Both the position numbers and the translations under genes were made by a program. A stretch of 64,000 nt of DNA, taken from positions 62,001 through 126,000 of the forward strand of contig NZ_LMUX01000017.1 of the NCBI RefSeq assembly GCF_009765705.1. The letters are read 5' to 3'. The notes beneath the pieces were generated by a model. The model did not search any database and was not told the DNA's origin. It saw only the letters and a program-made list of their open reading frames with translations. This DNA is from Burkholderia sp. L27(2015). Lineage in GTDB: Bacteria; Pseudomonadota; Gammaproteobacteria; Burkholderiales; Burkholderiaceae. Shown one piece after another: positions 8,764-19,275 of this stretch (position 1 is its first letter; each line of letters starts with the position of its first letter).

Positions 8764-9960
8764 TCAGAACTTATGACGTATGCCAACTCGCGCCACGGCT
8801 TGGTGATTGTTCGCAGAGGGGCTCAACCCAGCGATTGCGGCGACTGCCTTGCCACCGGTGGAGTCGTTGCCGAGTGCGGACTGATAAACGCCCTGAACAT
8901 AGACGTCCGTGCGTTTGGACATCGAATAATCCGCGCCAAGCGCGAACTGGTTATATTTTGCGCTACCGGTGCCGGCACCACCCGAGGTGTGAGCGCCGTC
9001 GCCCTTGGTGTAGTTATAGGCGACGCCCGCCACCAACGATGGGCTCAACTGATAGCTGAAATTGGCTTCGATGCTGTTGAATTTGGCCGAGCCGGTGTAC
9101 GCAGCGGGATTGGGACCGGAGGCGGTCTCCCCCAAGTTACCGAAACGCGTATTCGAATAGGTCAGACCGACGGTGGCCGGACCGAATGCGTAAGAGGCGC
9201 CCGCGCCGATAACTTGATACGAACTGGCCGACGCATAGCCTGAATACACGGGCGACGACAGGTTCGATCCACCGGTTGCATTGCCATTCGGGTTGTCGCC
9301 GAAGAAGCTTTGGTTCGGATTCTTCGAGTTCAGGTAGGCCAGCGCCAAGTTCAGCGGGCCTTGCGAATAACCCATGCCGAACGAATACACTTGATTTTGC
9401 GAGAAGCTGCCCGCTTTGCCACCCAGGCTATACAGGCCCTCGAACGTCAAGCCGCCGTAGTTGACGCTCGTATACTTGATCGCATTATTGACACGAACCG
9501 AATTGTTGAAGTTATCAAGATCGCCGGGGTGTGCCGCGTAACCGCCTTCCCACTGGTCGCCTGCGTTCAGTGGGCCAACAAAATCAACCACGGCGTCGTA
9601 TTGCCGGCCAAGTGTGAGTGAGCCGTATTGAGCGCTGCTCAGACCGACATAAGCTTGACGGCCGAATTCTGCGCCGCCCTGGCCGAATGCGCCGGTATTC
9701 AGGTCAAATCCATTCTCCAAGGTGAAAACCGCCTGCAGGCCGCCACCCAAATCTTCTGCACCCTTCAAGCCCCAACGGCTACCCTGCATGACGCCCGATA
9801 CGAGAGCATATTGCCGACCGCCCTGACCCGGTGCTGTTTGCACGTTGCTAACGGCGTTCAAGCCTTCGTCAACAATGCCGTAGAGCGTGACGGAGCTTTG
9901 TGCCTGAGCAACACTGGTGAAGGTCCCCAAAGCGGCTAGGGCAAGAAATGTCTTTTTCAT
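8764..9960 (-). CDS. Outer-membrane general porin (Burkholderia type)
   Basis: The 398-residue product is a trimeric 16-strand beta-barrel porin for passive diffusion of small solutes. It starts MKKTFLALAALGTFTSVAQAQ, a clear signal peptide with AQA cleavage, followed by SSVTLYGIVDEGL, the usual first strand of this porin family, and it ends in VGIRHKF with the terminal phenylalanine recognised by the BamA machinery. The start at 9960 was chosen over an in-frame ATG four codons earlier because it begins a canonical signal peptide. It is monocistronic. Confidence 0.96.
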   Translation of the reverse strand: MKKTFLALAALGTFTSVAQAQSSVTLYGIVDEGLNAVSNVQTAPGQGGRQYALVSGVMQGSRWGLKGAEDLGGGLQAVFTLENGFDLNTGAFGQGGAEFGRQAYVGLSSAQYGSLTLGRQYDAVVDFVGPLNAGDQWEGGYAAHPGDLDNFNNSVRVNNAIKYTSVNYGGLTFEGLYSLGGKAGSFSQNQVYSFGMGYSQGPLNLALAYLNSKNPNQSFFGDNPNGNATGGSNLSSPVYSGYASASSYQVIGAGASYAFGPATVGLTYSNTRFGNLGETASGPNPAAYTGSAKFNSIEANFSYQLSPSLVAGVAYNYTKGDGAHTSGGAGTGSAKYNQFALGADYSMSKRTDVYVQGVYQSALGNDSTGGKAVAAIAGLSPSANNHQAVARVGIRHKF

Positions 9961-10167
9961 ATTGCAATCCATTTAGTTGTGCTATCAAATAAAACAACTT
10001 CGTCGACGCCGACTTCGTTGCTTTACGTGCCGTGCGCCACTATCGGCTGAAACGCACTCTAGCAATACTTCTGAACCGCAAACGCGCCCTCCGTCACAAT
10101 AGGACCCACCCTATGCCGTGATTTCTTAAAAGTCAGTTCGACACGATCATTTTCGCAAGCGGTAGAG

Positions 10168-10197
10168 AAAAAAAACGCCGACGGTGAGGTCGGCGTT
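10168..10197 (-). terminator. Intrinsic terminator of rhlE (minus strand)
   Basis: AACGCCGAC (10174-10182) pairs with GTCGGCGTT (10189-10197) around a six-base loop, and the minus-strand transcript continues into eight T. It lies about 45 bases after the helicase stop codon. Confidence 0.88.
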
Positions 10198-10239
10198 AGC
10201 GTACTGCGGTTGCGCCGAAGCGCAACGATGCAATGCGTA

Positions 10240-11772
10240 TTAGTCAGTACGACGGCTCGGGCCACGGCCCGCATCGGCTGAACGGCGTGCTGCATACCCG
10301 TCGCGCGATGCGCCCGAACCCGGCTTGCCCCAGCTACCGCGAGTACCGCCGGCCGGCTTGTTAGCGCCATAACCTTTGCCGCCGCCTGCACCCGAACGTG
10401 GGCGCCCGGTGCTCGGACGTGCCGAACCCGGAGCCGGCGTGCGACGCGGTTCGAACCCAACTACCACGTTGACAGGCAACGGCTGGTGCGTGAAGCGCTC
10501 GATCCGTTTGACGGCCTGCATTTCAGCATGATGGACCAGGCTCACCGCCGAACCCGACCGACCGGCGCGGCCGGTACGACCGATGCGGTGAACGTAATCT
10601 TCAGCAAACTTCGGCAGGTCATAGTTGAATACGTGTGTGATGCCGGGGATATCGATGCCGCGCGCCGCGACATCGGTCGCCACCAGAATGCGCACCTTGC
10701 GCTCGCGCAGGTCGCGAATCGTACGGTTGCGCGCGCCCTGGGGCAGGTCGCCGTGCAGTGCGGCCGAGGCAAATCCGGCGTCGCTCAGACGGCCAGCGAG
10801 CTGGTCAGCATCGCTTTTGGTCGCCGTAAAGACGATCGCTTGATCCAGGCCCTGATCGGCCAGCAAATGCGTCAGCAACCGGTCCTTATGAGCGCGGTCG
10901 TCAACCCAGTGCATCGATTGGGCGATGTTGGCACGTTGTTCCGGGCGCTGCATGATTTCAATGCGCTCGGGATTGCGCAACAGGCGCTGGGTCAGCGAGC
11001 TGATCTTGCCGTCGATCGTGGCCGAGAACAACAAGGTCTGGCGGCTTTGCGGCGTTGCCGCTACGATGGTTTCGATGTCGTCGATAAAACCCATGTCCAG
11101 CATGCGGTCGGCTTCGTCAAGCACCAGCATCGACAACTGCGACAGGTCGATCTTGCCGCGTTCGAGGTGGTCCAGCAAACGGCCCGGGGTGGCTACCAGG
11201 ATTTCCGGGTTCTTCGCCAACAGCGTCAATTGTTGACGATACGGGACACCGCCGAGAATGCTGACAGTGCGCAGACGGCGCAAGTGCTTGCCGTAGGTTT
11301 CCGAAGCAGTCGTTACCTGCAGTGCCAGTTCGCGGGTCGGCGTGAGCACCAGCAGCGCGGGGCGCGCAACCTGGAACGACGACGGACGGCGGCCATTGCC
11401 ACTGTCGCGCGGCGCGCGGCTTTCGCCACCGGCCGCATTCTGCTTTTGCAACTGTGCGAAGCGTTCGATGGCCGGCAGCATGAAGGCTGCGGTCTTACCC
11501 GAACCGGTCGGGCTCGAAACCAACAGGTCGCGGCCTGCCAACGCTGCCGGGATGGCGCGTACTTGCACGGGCGTCGGGGTGGTGTAGCCGGTGGCGACCA
11601 GCGCGGAGACGATATCGCTCGAAAGGCCAAGCTCAGCGAACGTGGGGCCGCTCGGCGCTACCGCAGGTTCACCTGCGAGTGCGCTTGATAGCGATTGGAC
11701 TGCGGGGGCGTCAGCCAGCTCGCCGGGAAGAATTTTTTGTGCCAATGCTGCAAGCGGATTGCTCGAATTCAT
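10240..11772 (-). CDS. rhlE: DEAD-box ATP-dependent RNA helicase, RhlE-like
   Basis: The 510-residue helicase remodels RNA, typically in ribosome assembly or mRNA decay. After an N-terminal extension of about 40 residues the Q motif region FAELGLS and TPTPVQ is followed by Walker A SPTGSGKTA (residues 87-95), DEAD within LVLDEADRMLDMGF, SAT in LLFSATID, and motif VI HRIGRTGRAGR. The C-terminal 85 residues are basic and rich in Gly, Arg and Pro, as in RhlE proteins, and likely bind RNA non-specifically. AAGGACGCTTC precedes the ATG. RhlE versus another RhlE-like paralogue cannot be decided from sequence alone. Confidence 0.92.
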   Translation of the reverse strand: MNSSNPLAALAQKILPGELADAPAVQSLSSALAGEPAVAPSGPTFAELGLSSDIVSALVATGYTTPTPVQVRAIPAALAGRDLLVSSPTGSGKTAAFMLPAIERFAQLQKQNAAGGESRAPRDSGNGRRPSSFQVARPALLVLTPTRELALQVTTASETYGKHLRRLRTVSILGGVPYRQQLTLLAKNPEILVATPGRLLDHLERGKIDLSQLSMLVLDEADRMLDMGFIDDIETIVAATPQSRQTLLFSATIDGKISSLTQRLLRNPERIEIMQRPEQRANIAQSMHWVDDRAHKDRLLTHLLADQGLDQAIVFTATKSDADQLAGRLSDAGFASAALHGDLPQGARNRTIRDLRERKVRILVATDVAARGIDIPGITHVFNYDLPKFAEDYVHRIGRTGRAGRSGSAVSLVHHAEMQAVKRIERFTHQPLPVNVVVGFEPRRTPAPGSARPSTGRPRSGAGGGKGYGANKPAGGTRGSWGKPGSGASRDGYAARRSADAGRGPSRRTD

Positions 11773-12246
11773 GAAGCGTCCTTGGATAGGAGAAATAAGG
11801 CGTCGGCGCCAATCGGCATACCCAAGTCATCGGATTCGGCAAAACAAATCGAAAAACGGGGCGCAACCCGCACTGCAAAGCAAGCGGATCTTCGTTAGAT
11901 ACTGTATCGGATGCAAGCAGGCCGGGTGAGGGCGCTGTCGCCAGCCTTAACGAAGTCGTTGTCGTGCACAGTGCGCGAGCAGGGCTGGAGCAGAAGGGGA
12001 CAGTTTCTAAACTGGATTGGAGCAAAACGCAATCGTGCTGCCGGGAAATGCTCCCCAACAGCCGACGGAGTATAGCGTGCTTTGCTGCGCTGCGGCAAGT
12101 CTAATCTGGCTCAGGAGAGTCGCGATCCTCGGATTCGTCCTGTTCCGTGGTGTAACGGTGCAAAGAGCGGGCAGTTGGGCCGGCGGGTCGTTTAAAACGG
12201 TGCGTTCCGATATCGACCGATTGCCGCGGCGCATTACAATAGCGCA
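11773..12246. other. Divergent spacer between rhlE and tsaB
   Basis: This 474-base region should hold the divergent promoters for rhlE and the tsaB operon. No open frame has coding character, no tRNA-like fold or terminator was seen, and no operator could be recognised. Confidence 0.5.
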
Positions 12247-13161
12247 ATGAATCCTTCGTCCAACCCCGTGACTATCCCTTCCACGCGAGTGCGCAGTGAG
12301 CGCACCATTATCCTCGCACTCGATACCTCGACCGAGTATTGTTCGGTTGCCTTGTTGGTGGCCCCGGCCGAGGCAGACCCGTTCCAGTCCCCGCTCAAGC
12401 CGCACGACGGCGCGAGCGGCGCTGGAGAGTGTGTCGTCTATTCCCGTCACGAACATACCGGCGCCGTGTCCAGTGCGCGCTTGTTGCCGTTGATCCAGAG
12501 CGTGATTGGCGAAGCGGCGGTTTCCCTGGGGGACTGCAGCGCGATCGCATTCGGCGCAGGGCCGGGCTCGTTCACGGGGCTGCGCACCGCTACCGGCGTG
12601 GCGCAGGGCCTGGCCTTTGGACTGGGTCTGCAGGTGGTGCCGGTTGGCACCCTGATGGCCTGTGCCGAAGCGGCGCGTGTTGCCGACACGCGGGCAAACT
12701 GTGTGGTGAGCGCGCTTGATGCGCGCATGGATCAAGCGTACTGGGGGCTGTTCGATTGGCAGGGTGCGGCGCATGAGTCGGCCCCGATGGGTTGGCTGTG
12801 CGCGCCAGCCGCTGCACTCGACGCCCCGCAAGCGTTGCTGGCGCCGCCGCGTCCGTATACGCTGGCCGGTAACGCAGCGGCGGCATTTGGCGAACGGCTG
12901 TCGGTATGGGCGGGCGCGGCTCAGGTAGCCGCGAACGCGTTGCCCAATGCCGTGGCGATCGCCGCGCTGGGCTGGCGCGGCTGGAGCCGTGGCATGGCGA
13001 TCGATGCGGCACTGGCCGCGCCGCTCTATGTGCGCGACAACGTCGCGCAAACCACGCACGAGCGCGAAGCTGCGCGCGCGAGTAAAGATGCCGAAAAAGC
13101 AGCCACCGAAGCGGCGGCGCACGCGGTCCAAGCCGTCTCGCACGGAGTGACACGCGCATGA
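12247..13161 (+). CDS. tsaB: tRNA threonylcarbamoyladenosine biosynthesis protein TsaB
   Basis: TsaB partners with TsaD and TsaE to make the t6A modification at position 37 of ANN-decoding tRNAs. The ASKHA-like fold is shown by LALDTSTEYCSVALL, then AIAFGAGPGSFTGLRTATGVAQGLAFG, the typical signature of the family, and LDARMDQAYWG. At 304 residues it is longer than E. coli TsaB; the extra length is an N-terminal tail of about 20 residues and a low-complexity alanine-rich C-terminus. Its stop overlaps the rimI start (ATGA), so translation is coupled. Confidence 0.95.
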   Translation: MNPSSNPVTIPSTRVRSERTIILALDTSTEYCSVALLVAPAEADPFQSPLKPHDGASGAGECVVYSRHEHTGAVSSARLLPLIQSVIGEAAVSLGDCSAIAFGAGPGSFTGLRTATGVAQGLAFGLGLQVVPVGTLMACAEAARVADTRANCVVSALDARMDQAYWGLFDWQGAAHESAPMGWLCAPAAALDAPQALLAPPRPYTLAGNAAAAFGERLSVWAGAAQVAANALPNAVAIAALGWRGWSRGMAIDAALAAPLYVRDNVAQTTHEREAARASKDAEKAATEAAAHAVQAVSHGVTRA

Positions 13162-13709
13162 ACGCGTCGTCCGACTCGATGCCGGATTCCGGCATGCCTG
13201 CGCAGCATGGGCATGCCGGGCTCACCGTGCATCTGAGCACGATGAGCATGGCCGACCTCGACGAAGTTGCCGAGATCGAGCAGCGTGCTTATACGTATCC
13301 CTGGACTCGCGGCAATTTCGAAGATTCGCTGGGCAGCGGCTATACAGGACTGTGCATTCGTGACGACGGCGGCCATCTGCTGGGATACAGCGTTTTGATG
13401 CCGGTCGTGGACGAAGCGCATCTGCTAAATTTCTGTGTGGCACCGACCTGGCAACGCCAAGGCCTGGGCGCACGCTTGCTGAACTGGTCGATAGAAACGG
13501 CGCGCGGCAGCGGCTTCAGTGCCTTGCTGCTCGAAGTGCGTCCCAGCAACGAAAATGCGCTGCGGTTGTATGAACGGTTTGGCTTCGAGCTGATCGGCCG
13601 CCGTAAAAATTATTACCCAGCACCGCAGCGTGGCCGCGAAGACGCATTGGTTATGCGGCTCAAGTGGCCGTCCCATTTTCCATCGGAGACATCGCATGGC
13701 GCGATCTGA
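13158..13709 (+). CDS. rimI: Ribosomal-protein-alanine N-acetyltransferase RimI
   Basis: RimI acetylates the N-terminal alanine of ribosomal protein bS18. The 183-residue product has an extra N-terminal segment of about 27 residues before the domain, then [15 protein letters not shown], which is characteristic of RimI, the acetyl-CoA loop [16 protein letters not shown], and [20 protein letters not shown]. The ATG overlaps the tsaB stop codon by four bases. tsaB-rimI pairing is common in proteobacteria and supports the assignment. The 3' end overlaps the next gene by 14 bases. Confidence 0.94.
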   Translation: MNASSDSMPDSGMPAQHGHAGLTVHLSTMSMADLDEVAEIEQRAYTYPWTRGNFEDSLGSGYTGLCIRDDGGHLLGYSVLMPVVDEAHLLNFCVAPTWQRQGLGARLLNWSIETARGSGFSALLLEVRPSNENALRLYERFGFELIGRRKNYYPAPQRGREDALVMRLKWPSHFPSETSHGAI

Positions 13710-14568
13710 CCGTATTCTCGACGAGCTTGGGCTTGGGCCTGTCTGGGTCAGCCGCGTTGCCGGCACACCCGCCAATGTCCTGGGCGACTTGTCAGTGGCG
13801 AGGGCCGCTCCAGTGCCGAGAGACTCGGCGCCCGTCAAACCCAGCTCCGCGATCATGACCGCTAGCGTACCCGCCGATGCGCCCCATCGCGCGCCCGCGG
13901 TTGAAGCTATCGCGCCCGATGCCTTGGCGACGAATATGCCGGCGGGGGGGCGCGTCGCGCCTATCGAGGCACCGGGCCACACACCGATAGTGTTGCCACC
14001 GGTGGAGCAACTCGACTGGCCGGCGCTTGCCGAGCGCGTGTCGCAGTGCACCTCGTGCAAGCTATGCGAGAAGCGGACGCAAACGGTCTTCGGTGTGGGC
14101 GACCCCAATGCCGACTGGATGTTGATAGGCGAAGCGCCAGGCGAAACCGAAGACAAGCAGGGCGAACCCTTTGTCGGCCAAGCGGGCAAACTGCTCGACA
14201 ATATGCTGCGCTCGTTGGGAATGCAGCGGGGACAAGACGTGTATATCGCCAACGTCATCAAATGTCGTCCGCCCAACAACCGTAACCCCGAGCCCGAAGA
14301 AGTCGCACGCTGCGAGCCCTACCTGCAGCGCCAGGTGGCGCTGGTGCAGCCGAAGCTGATCGTGGCCATGGGGCGATTTGCTGCGCAGAGCCTGCTCAAA
14401 ACCACTGCCAGTATTGCGTCGCTGCGCGGGCGTCTGCACGAATACCAGAACGTCCCCGTCATCGTCACCTACCATCCCGCGTATTTGCTGCGCAGCCTGC
14501 CCGACAAGGCCAAAGCCTGGAGCGACCTGTGCATGGCAAAGGCCACTTACGAGAAACTACGCGGTTGA
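13696..14568 (+). CDS. Uracil-DNA glycosylase, family 4/5 iron-sulfur type
   Basis: The enzyme removes uracil from DNA in base excision repair. The conserved domain occupies roughly residues 110-290: [10 protein letters not shown] (two cysteines of the 4Fe-4S cluster), [20 protein letters not shown] (catalytic/uracil-binding loop), [17 protein letters not shown], and YHPAYLLR near the end. The first 100 residues are proline/alanine-rich and unconserved. The start at 13696 (MARSDRIL) has GGAGAC upstream and lies inside the end of rimI; translation coupling is likely. GEAPG favours family 4. Confidence 0.92.
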   Translation: MARSDRILDELGLGPVWVSRVAGTPANVLGDLSVARAAPVPRDSAPVKPSSAIMTASVPADAPHRAPAVEAIAPDALATNMPAGGRVAPIEAPGHTPIVLPPVEQLDWPALAERVSQCTSCKLCEKRTQTVFGVGDPNADWMLIGEAPGETEDKQGEPFVGQAGKLLDNMLRSLGMQRGQDVYIANVIKCRPPNNRNPEPEEVARCEPYLQRQVALVQPKLIVAMGRFAAQSLLKTTASIASLRGRLHEYQNVPVIVTYHPAYLLRSLPDKAKAWSDLCMAKATYEKLRG

Positions 14569-14570
14569 GC

Positions 14571-15647
14571 ATGAGCCGCCTTTACGATGAACTGCTCGCT
14601 ACGCTGACCGACCCAGCGGTGCGGGATCTGGCGTGGCTGTTGACCTCGCCCGGCTTGTTGCGCGCGCAGCAGTCTTCGATCAGACAGGCGCAATGGGATA
14701 CGCAGCAGATGGTCGAGATCCGGCAATGGTTATGTGAGCTCGACCGGGAACCCGCCGCGCTGCATGCCGAATTGCTGCGTTTGCCACAAAAGCGGCTCGG
14801 CCATTATGCCGAACAATTGCTCGCTTATTTTCTGGTCCACGGCAAGGTCGGTCGCTTGATCGCAGCCAACCTCGCCGTGCGGCACGGCAATCGGACGTTG
14901 GGCGAATGTGACTTTCTGCTCAGCGACCCCGATGGCGCTCTCGTGCACTGGGAACTGGCAGTCAAATGCTATCTCTACGCCGGAGCACGTTTGGCGGATG
15001 AATCTGTCGATGAACCGGGCAATGCTGCACCCTACGCGCCCTACGCGGAGTTGGCCCAGTATGTCGGACCCGATTTGACAGATCGCTTCGATCGCAAGCT
15101 CAGCCACATGGTGGATCACCAGTTGCCGCTATCCGCGCGCCCTGAATTTGCCGCACAGATCGATGCCGGTCCATGGCGACCCGAGCTGTTTTTAAAAGGG
15201 TGGTTGTTCTACCCGTTGGCGCAACCGGCCAGTGAGCCGCACCGATGGGTCGAACCCCGGCATCTGCGCGGCTGGTGGGTGACGCCTCAAGCGTGGCGCG
15301 AGCAGCGCTCGGTGCTCGCTGCACAAGGCTGGCTGGTGCTGTCCCGGCGTTCGTGGCTGGCGCCGCGGCAGGCCAATACGGACGCCCCGATACTGGACGA
15401 CGCGGCGCTGGATGCTTTTCTTGCCGCGCAATTTGCGCCGATGCCAGTGCAGATAGACGATGTGGATGACGATGAAAACGACGCCACGGTCTTGCGCAAC
15501 TTGACCAGTCCGGTGCTGATAGCGGCAATGGTCAGAAACGGCGATGGTTGGCAGGAGCGCTCACGCGGTTTCGTGGTCGAGCCGCAGTGGGTAGCGCGGG
15601 CGGTCAGTTTTGCAGCGAGCGAACCCGGCAGTCAGCCACGCGGGTAG
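14571..15647 (+). CDS. DUF1853 family protein
   Basis: The 358-residue product matches the DUF1853 family by LAWLLTSPGLL near the N-terminus and a segment RLGHYAEQLLAYFLVHG followed by NLAVRHGNRTLGECDFLL, which looks like a nuclease-type core (conserved acidic residues in GECDFLL and HWELAVKCYL, reminiscent of PD-(D/E)XK folds; this is inference). The start was placed at 14571, two bases after the glycosylase stop. Function is unknown; position after a DNA glycosylase hints at DNA metabolism but does not prove it. Confidence 0.8.
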   Translation: MSRLYDELLATLTDPAVRDLAWLLTSPGLLRAQQSSIRQAQWDTQQMVEIRQWLCELDREPAALHAELLRLPQKRLGHYAEQLLAYFLVHGKVGRLIAANLAVRHGNRTLGECDFLLSDPDGALVHWELAVKCYLYAGARLADESVDEPGNAAPYAPYAELAQYVGPDLTDRFDRKLSHMVDHQLPLSARPEFAAQIDAGPWRPELFLKGWLFYPLAQPASEPHRWVEPRHLRGWWVTPQAWREQRSVLAAQGWLVLSRRSWLAPRQANTDAPILDDAALDAFLAAQFAPMPVQIDDVDDDENDATVLRNLTSPVLIAAMVRNGDGWQERSRGFVVEPQWVARAVSFAASEPGSQPRG

Positions 15648-15680
15648 ACGACGCGATGCGAGGTGACGCGAGGTCACTAA
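15637..15680 (+). repeat. Imperfect repeat at the 3' end of the DUF1853 gene
   Basis: The gene end CACGCGGGTAGAC, containing the TAG stop, is followed by GACGCGATGCGAGGT and GACGCGAGGTCAC. Copies are diverged, so this is a weaker example of the 3'-end repeats seen at cls, tsf and skp. Confidence 0.4.
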
Positions 15681-15724
15681 TAGGCAGCACAAGCAATACC
15701 CCTGAGCGCCAGATACTGTTCGCG

Positions 15725-16531
15725 CTACCACCAGCGATGAAAGTGATGGACCGGTCCGATGCCGTGGCCTACCGAAAGCCGTGTGCTTTGAACCAAGGCC
15801 TGCGTCAGATAAATCTTCGCGTCGCTCACCGCCTGCGCAAGCAGGCTGCGTTGAGGCGCCAATGCAGCGATCGCGGCCGACAGGGTGCAACCGGTGCCAT
15901 GCGTATTAACTACCTGCACGCGTGCCACGTTCAAACGTTGCGAGCCATCGGCCTGGACTAGCCAGTCGGGGCTTTGCGTGCCGCTCAAATGACCGCCTTT
16001 CATCAGGACCGCACGAGCGCCCAATGCCCGTAGCGCTTCTCCTTGACGCAACATGCCGTCCTCGTCATCGGCCTGCGGCATATCCAGTAGTGCTGCGGCT
16101 TCCGGCAGATTCGGCGTTACCAGATCAGCCAGCGGCAACAGCTCATCGCGCAACGCGGCCACCGCATCGGGCGCCAATAGCGCGTGGCCGCTTTTGGCGA
16201 TCATCACCGTGTCGAGGATCACCTGCTTGGGCTGATAGCGGCGCAGGCTTTCGGCGACCGCTCGAACCGTCTCGGCGTTGGCGAGCATGCCGATCTTGAC
16301 GGCGTCGATCTGGATATCTTCGAACACGGCCGCGAGTTGTGCCGCGACGAATTCGGGCGGCGTGATATGTATCGCCTGCACGCCACGGGTGTTTTGCGCG
16401 GTCAGCGCGGTGATCACGCTGGCGCCGTAGACACCCAGCGCCGAGAACGTCTTGAGGTCGGCCTGGATGCCTGCGCCGCCGCCTGAATCGGAACCGGCGA
16501 TGGTCAATACGTTTGCGATGCGATCAGCCAT
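15725..16531 (-). CDS. thiD: Hydroxymethylpyrimidine/phosphomethylpyrimidine kinase
   Basis: ThiD phosphorylates HMP and HMP-P to HMP-PP for thiamine synthesis. The 268-residue ribokinase-fold protein shows [21 protein letters not shown] at the start, [31 protein letters not shown], and the C-terminal [15 protein letters not shown] with the catalytic Asp replaced in sequence context by the family GTGC anion hole. It begins one base after the lplT stop codon, so the two share a transcript. No TPP riboswitch was seen upstream. Confidence 0.95.
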   Translation of the reverse strand: MADRIANVLTIAGSDSGGGAGIQADLKTFSALGVYGASVITALTAQNTRGVQAIHITPPEFVAAQLAAVFEDIQIDAVKIGMLANAETVRAVAESLRRYQPKQVILDTVMIAKSGHALLAPDAVAALRDELLPLADLVTPNLPEAAALLDMPQADDEDGMLRQGEALRALGARAVLMKGGHLSGTQSPDWLVQADGSQRLNVARVQVVNTHGTGCTLSAAIAALAPQRSLLAQAVSDAKIYLTQALVQSTRLSVGHGIGPVHHFHRWW

Positions 16532-16532
16532 T

Positions 16533-17840
16533 TCAATGTTTTTGTTCGCCGATCAGCGCGATCGAATCGAATTCGCGCTGGTTGGCTTGATGGCGCCGCA
16601 TCACCAGCCACATCATCAGGCAAACAAAGGTGCCGAACAGCACGATCACGAATTCGACGCGAACGTTGAGCCAGATCAGCACGGCGTAGAGACACAACAT
16701 CACCAGCACCGAAAGATTCTCATTGAAATTCTGTACCGCGATCGAATGCCCGGCTGAAAGCAGCACATGGCCGCGATGTTGCAGCAACGCGTTCATCGGC
16801 ACGACAAAATAACCAGACAGCGCGCCGACGAACATCAAGAACAAATAAGCGACGATCAAATACGCGGGCAGGTACATGTGGCCCATGTGCACACCGAAAC
16901 CGTGGGGAAACAGCGAGCGAGTATAGAACGCCATCGCCATGACGCTCACGCCCATTAGGATGCCCACCGGGAGCACGGACAGCGAGCGCTTCAAGGGCAC
17001 GCGCGCCGCGGCTATCATCGCGCCCGCGGCCACCCCGACCGCCACGACGGCTTGCAGTATCGCGCCTTGTGACAGATTCATGCCGAGCGAATATTCGGCC
17101 CATTTCAGGACAATGAATTGCAGCGTCGCTCCGGCGCCCCAGAATAAGGTCGTCACCGCCAGCGATATCTGTCCCAGCTTGTCGTTCCACAGCGCGGTAA
17201 AACAATCGGCGAAATCGGTGATCAGGCGGATGGGGTCGTGTTGCTGCTGCGGATAGCGAGCGCCCGTGTCGGGAATACCGAGATTGAAAAGCGCTGCGAT
17301 CACATACACCACCATGATGATCACCATCGCCGCCTGGGCGGCAGTGTGAACGAAAGGCAGTGAATAGTGCAATGTGTAGTGGGCGATATTGGGCGCGATG
17401 AGCGCTCCGCCCATGACCGTGCCCAGGATGATGGAGCCCACCGTCGTGCCCTCGATCCAGCCATTGGCGGCCACCAGCCGTTCAGGCGGTAGCAGCTCGG
17501 TCAGAATGCCGTACTTCGCGGGCGAATAGGCGGCGGCGCCAAACCCCACGATGCCATAAGCGAGCAGTGGATGCGCGCCGATCAGCATCGTCATGCAGCC
17601 CAGCACCTTGATGGTATTGGTCATGAACATCACGCGGCCTTTCGGGCGCGAATCGGCGAAGGCGCCCACGAAGGCAGCCAACACCACGTATGACAATACG
17701 AAGAAAAGCTTGAGCAGCGGAGTCATCCACTGCGGCGCGTGCAAATCCTTGAGCAAGGCGATGGCAGCAATCAGCAAGGCATTGTCGGCGAGCGACGAGA
17801 AAAACTGCGCCGCCATAATCGTGTAAAAACCTTTTTTCAT
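16533..17840 (-). CDS. lplT: Lysophospholipid transporter LplT
   Basis: LplT is an inner-membrane major facilitator that flips lysophospholipids inward for reacylation. The 435-residue protein starts [27 protein letters not shown], the characteristic LplT N-terminus with the NA motif in helix 1, and has about 12 hydrophobic segments; [14 protein letters not shown] is also typical of the family. There is a divergent partner (alr) across a 361-base spacer. In enterobacteria lplT sits with the acyltransferase gene aas, but here it is followed by thiD instead. Confidence 0.92.
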   Translation of the reverse strand: MKKGFYTIMAAQFFSSLADNALLIAAIALLKDLHAPQWMTPLLKLFFVLSYVVLAAFVGAFADSRPKGRVMFMTNTIKVLGCMTMLIGAHPLLAYGIVGFGAAAYSPAKYGILTELLPPERLVAANGWIEGTTVGSIILGTVMGGALIAPNIAHYTLHYSLPFVHTAAQAAMVIIMVVYVIAALFNLGIPDTGARYPQQQHDPIRLITDFADCFTALWNDKLGQISLAVTTLFWGAGATLQFIVLKWAEYSLGMNLSQGAILQAVVAVGVAAGAMIAAARVPLKRSLSVLPVGILMGVSVMAMAFYTRSLFPHGFGVHMGHMYLPAYLIVAYLFLMFVGALSGYFVVPMNALLQHRGHVLLSAGHSIAVQNFNENLSVLVMLCLYAVLIWLNVRVEFVIVLFGTFVCLMMWLVMRRHQANQREFDSIALIGEQKH

Positions 17841-18201
17841 CTGTTGCTATGCTTTCCTCGCGTGGGGTTCGGACGCCCATGGTTGAACGAGCTGCCCCTC
17901 TTGCTGAAATGGGTTGTGCGCTCGGCTTTATAACATGAAAATACCTGCTGCCGAATTAACACTAACCTTGATCCGCCAGGTAATCAGGCAGTTCCTTGAT
18001 ATCGCCTCATGTTGCACTGCAGCGCCCGGCCTTTCGGCCAGCACTTTTAAGTGCTGGCTAACGCGAGGGTATGGCCGAGATCCTGCGATAATCGCATTAT
18101 GCAGGTCGTGAGCGTGCAGCGATACTGCTCGATCTCGCGCTAGATCTTGCGTTGGATCCCAAATAAACAAGTGCACCGCCCCAACCGGTTGACCTCACAC
18201 T
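17841..18201. other. Divergent spacer between lplT and alr
   Basis: This region of 361 bases should contain divergent promoters. No gene is supported; short open frames on both strands lack features. Its notable element is the dyad at 18037-18058, described separately. Confidence 0.5.
18037..18058. repeat. Perfect inverted repeat (10-bp arms) upstream of alr
   Basis: GCCAGCACTT is followed after two T by its exact reverse complement AAGTGCTGGC. A smaller GGCC-TTTC-GGCC hairpin overlaps its left side. It may be an operator or an RNA hairpin in the 5' region of alr; no T-run follows, so it is not an intrinsic terminator. Confidence 0.6.
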
Positions 18202-19272
18202 ATGCCGCGCCCAATTTCCGCCGTCGTTCATACCGCCGCCCTGGCTAACAACCTCGCTGTGGCCCGGCGCTGTGCGCCTAACTCGAAAGTTTGGGCGATC
18301 GTCAAAGCTAACGCGTACGGACATGGTTTGGCGCGTGCCTTTCCTGGCTTACGTGGCACCGACGGCTTTGGTTTGCTCGACCTCGATGAAGCGGTTCGAC
18401 TGCGCGAATGTGGCTGGGCTGGACCGATTTTGCTGTTGGAAGGTTTTTTCCGGCCGGCCGATCTTGACGTCGTCGAGCGCTATAGCCTGACGACCGCTGT
18501 GCATTGCGACGAGCAATTGAGGATGATCGAGGTCGCGCGCCTGACCAAACCCATCAACATCCAGCTCAAGATGAATACCGGCATGAACCGCCTCGGCTAC
18601 ACGCCAGAGCGTTTCAGGGCGGCCTGGGAGCGTGCGCGCAGTTGCTCCTGCATAGGCCAGATCACGTTGATGACGCATTTTTCCGACGCCGATGGCGAGC
18701 GCGCCGTGGCGCATCAAATGGAAGCGTTCGAGCGCGGCGCGGAAGGCATCGCGGGGGCGCGCAGTCTGGCGAATTCGGCGGCCACGCTGTGGCATCCGCA
18801 GACGCATTTCGACTGGGTACGTCCCGGCATCCTTCTGTATGGCGCCTCGCCTTCCGGGCAGGTCAGTGCGCTGCAAGGCACCGGTTTGCAACCGAGCATG
18901 ACTTTGGCCAGTGAGATCATCGGTGTACAAAATCTGCGGGCGGGCGACACGGTGGGGTATGGCTCGACCTTTACCGCGGACACCGCGATGCGCATCGGCG
19001 TGGTCGCTTGCGGTTACGCGGACGGCTATCCGAGGCATGCGCCGAATGGCACGCCGGTGGTTGTCGACGGCGTGCGCACACGCATCGTCGGACGAGTCTC
19101 CATGGACATGGTCACGGTCGATTTGACGCCATGCCCGGGCGCCGGAGTCGGCACGGCAGTCGAACTGTGGGGGGCAGCCTTGCCGATCGACGACGTTGCC
19201 TTCGCCAGCGGCACGGTAGGCTATGAGCTGATGTGCGCGGTGGCGCCACGCGTTCCGATGCGGGCCGATTAA
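18202..19272 (+). CDS. alr: Alanine racemase
   Basis: This PLP enzyme interconverts L- and D-alanine for peptidoglycan. The 356-residue protein has the PLP lysine in [13 protein letters not shown] (about residue 34), the [10 protein letters not shown] segment, THFSDAD, the catalytic tyrosine region [10 protein letters not shown], and [11 protein letters not shown], which carries the conserved residues near the second active site. Length is normal. radA starts three bases after the stop codon, so both genes are probably co-transcribed. Confidence 0.97.
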   Translation: MPRPISAVVHTAALANNLAVARRCAPNSKVWAIVKANAYGHGLARAFPGLRGTDGFGLLDLDEAVRLRECGWAGPILLLEGFFRPADLDVVERYSLTTAVHCDEQLRMIEVARLTKPINIQLKMNTGMNRLGYTPERFRAAWERARSCSCIGQITLMTHFSDADGERAVAHQMEAFERGAEGIAGARSLANSAATLWHPQTHFDWVRPGILLYGASPSGQVSALQGTGLQPSMTLASEIIGVQNLRAGDTVGYGSTFTADTAMRIGVVACGYADGYPRHAPNGTPVVVDGVRTRIVGRVSMDMVTVDLTPCPGAGVGTAVELWGAALPIDDVAFASGTVGYELMCAVAPRVPMRAD

Positions 19273-19275
19273 GAC

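Noticed and set aside
10486-11688. 400-codon open frame on the plus strand
   Set aside because: Antisense of the RhlE helicase gene; composition is that of a shadow frame.
12007-13143. 378-codon open frame on the minus strand
   Set aside because: Antisense of tsaB, Arg-rich, no start signal, no motif.
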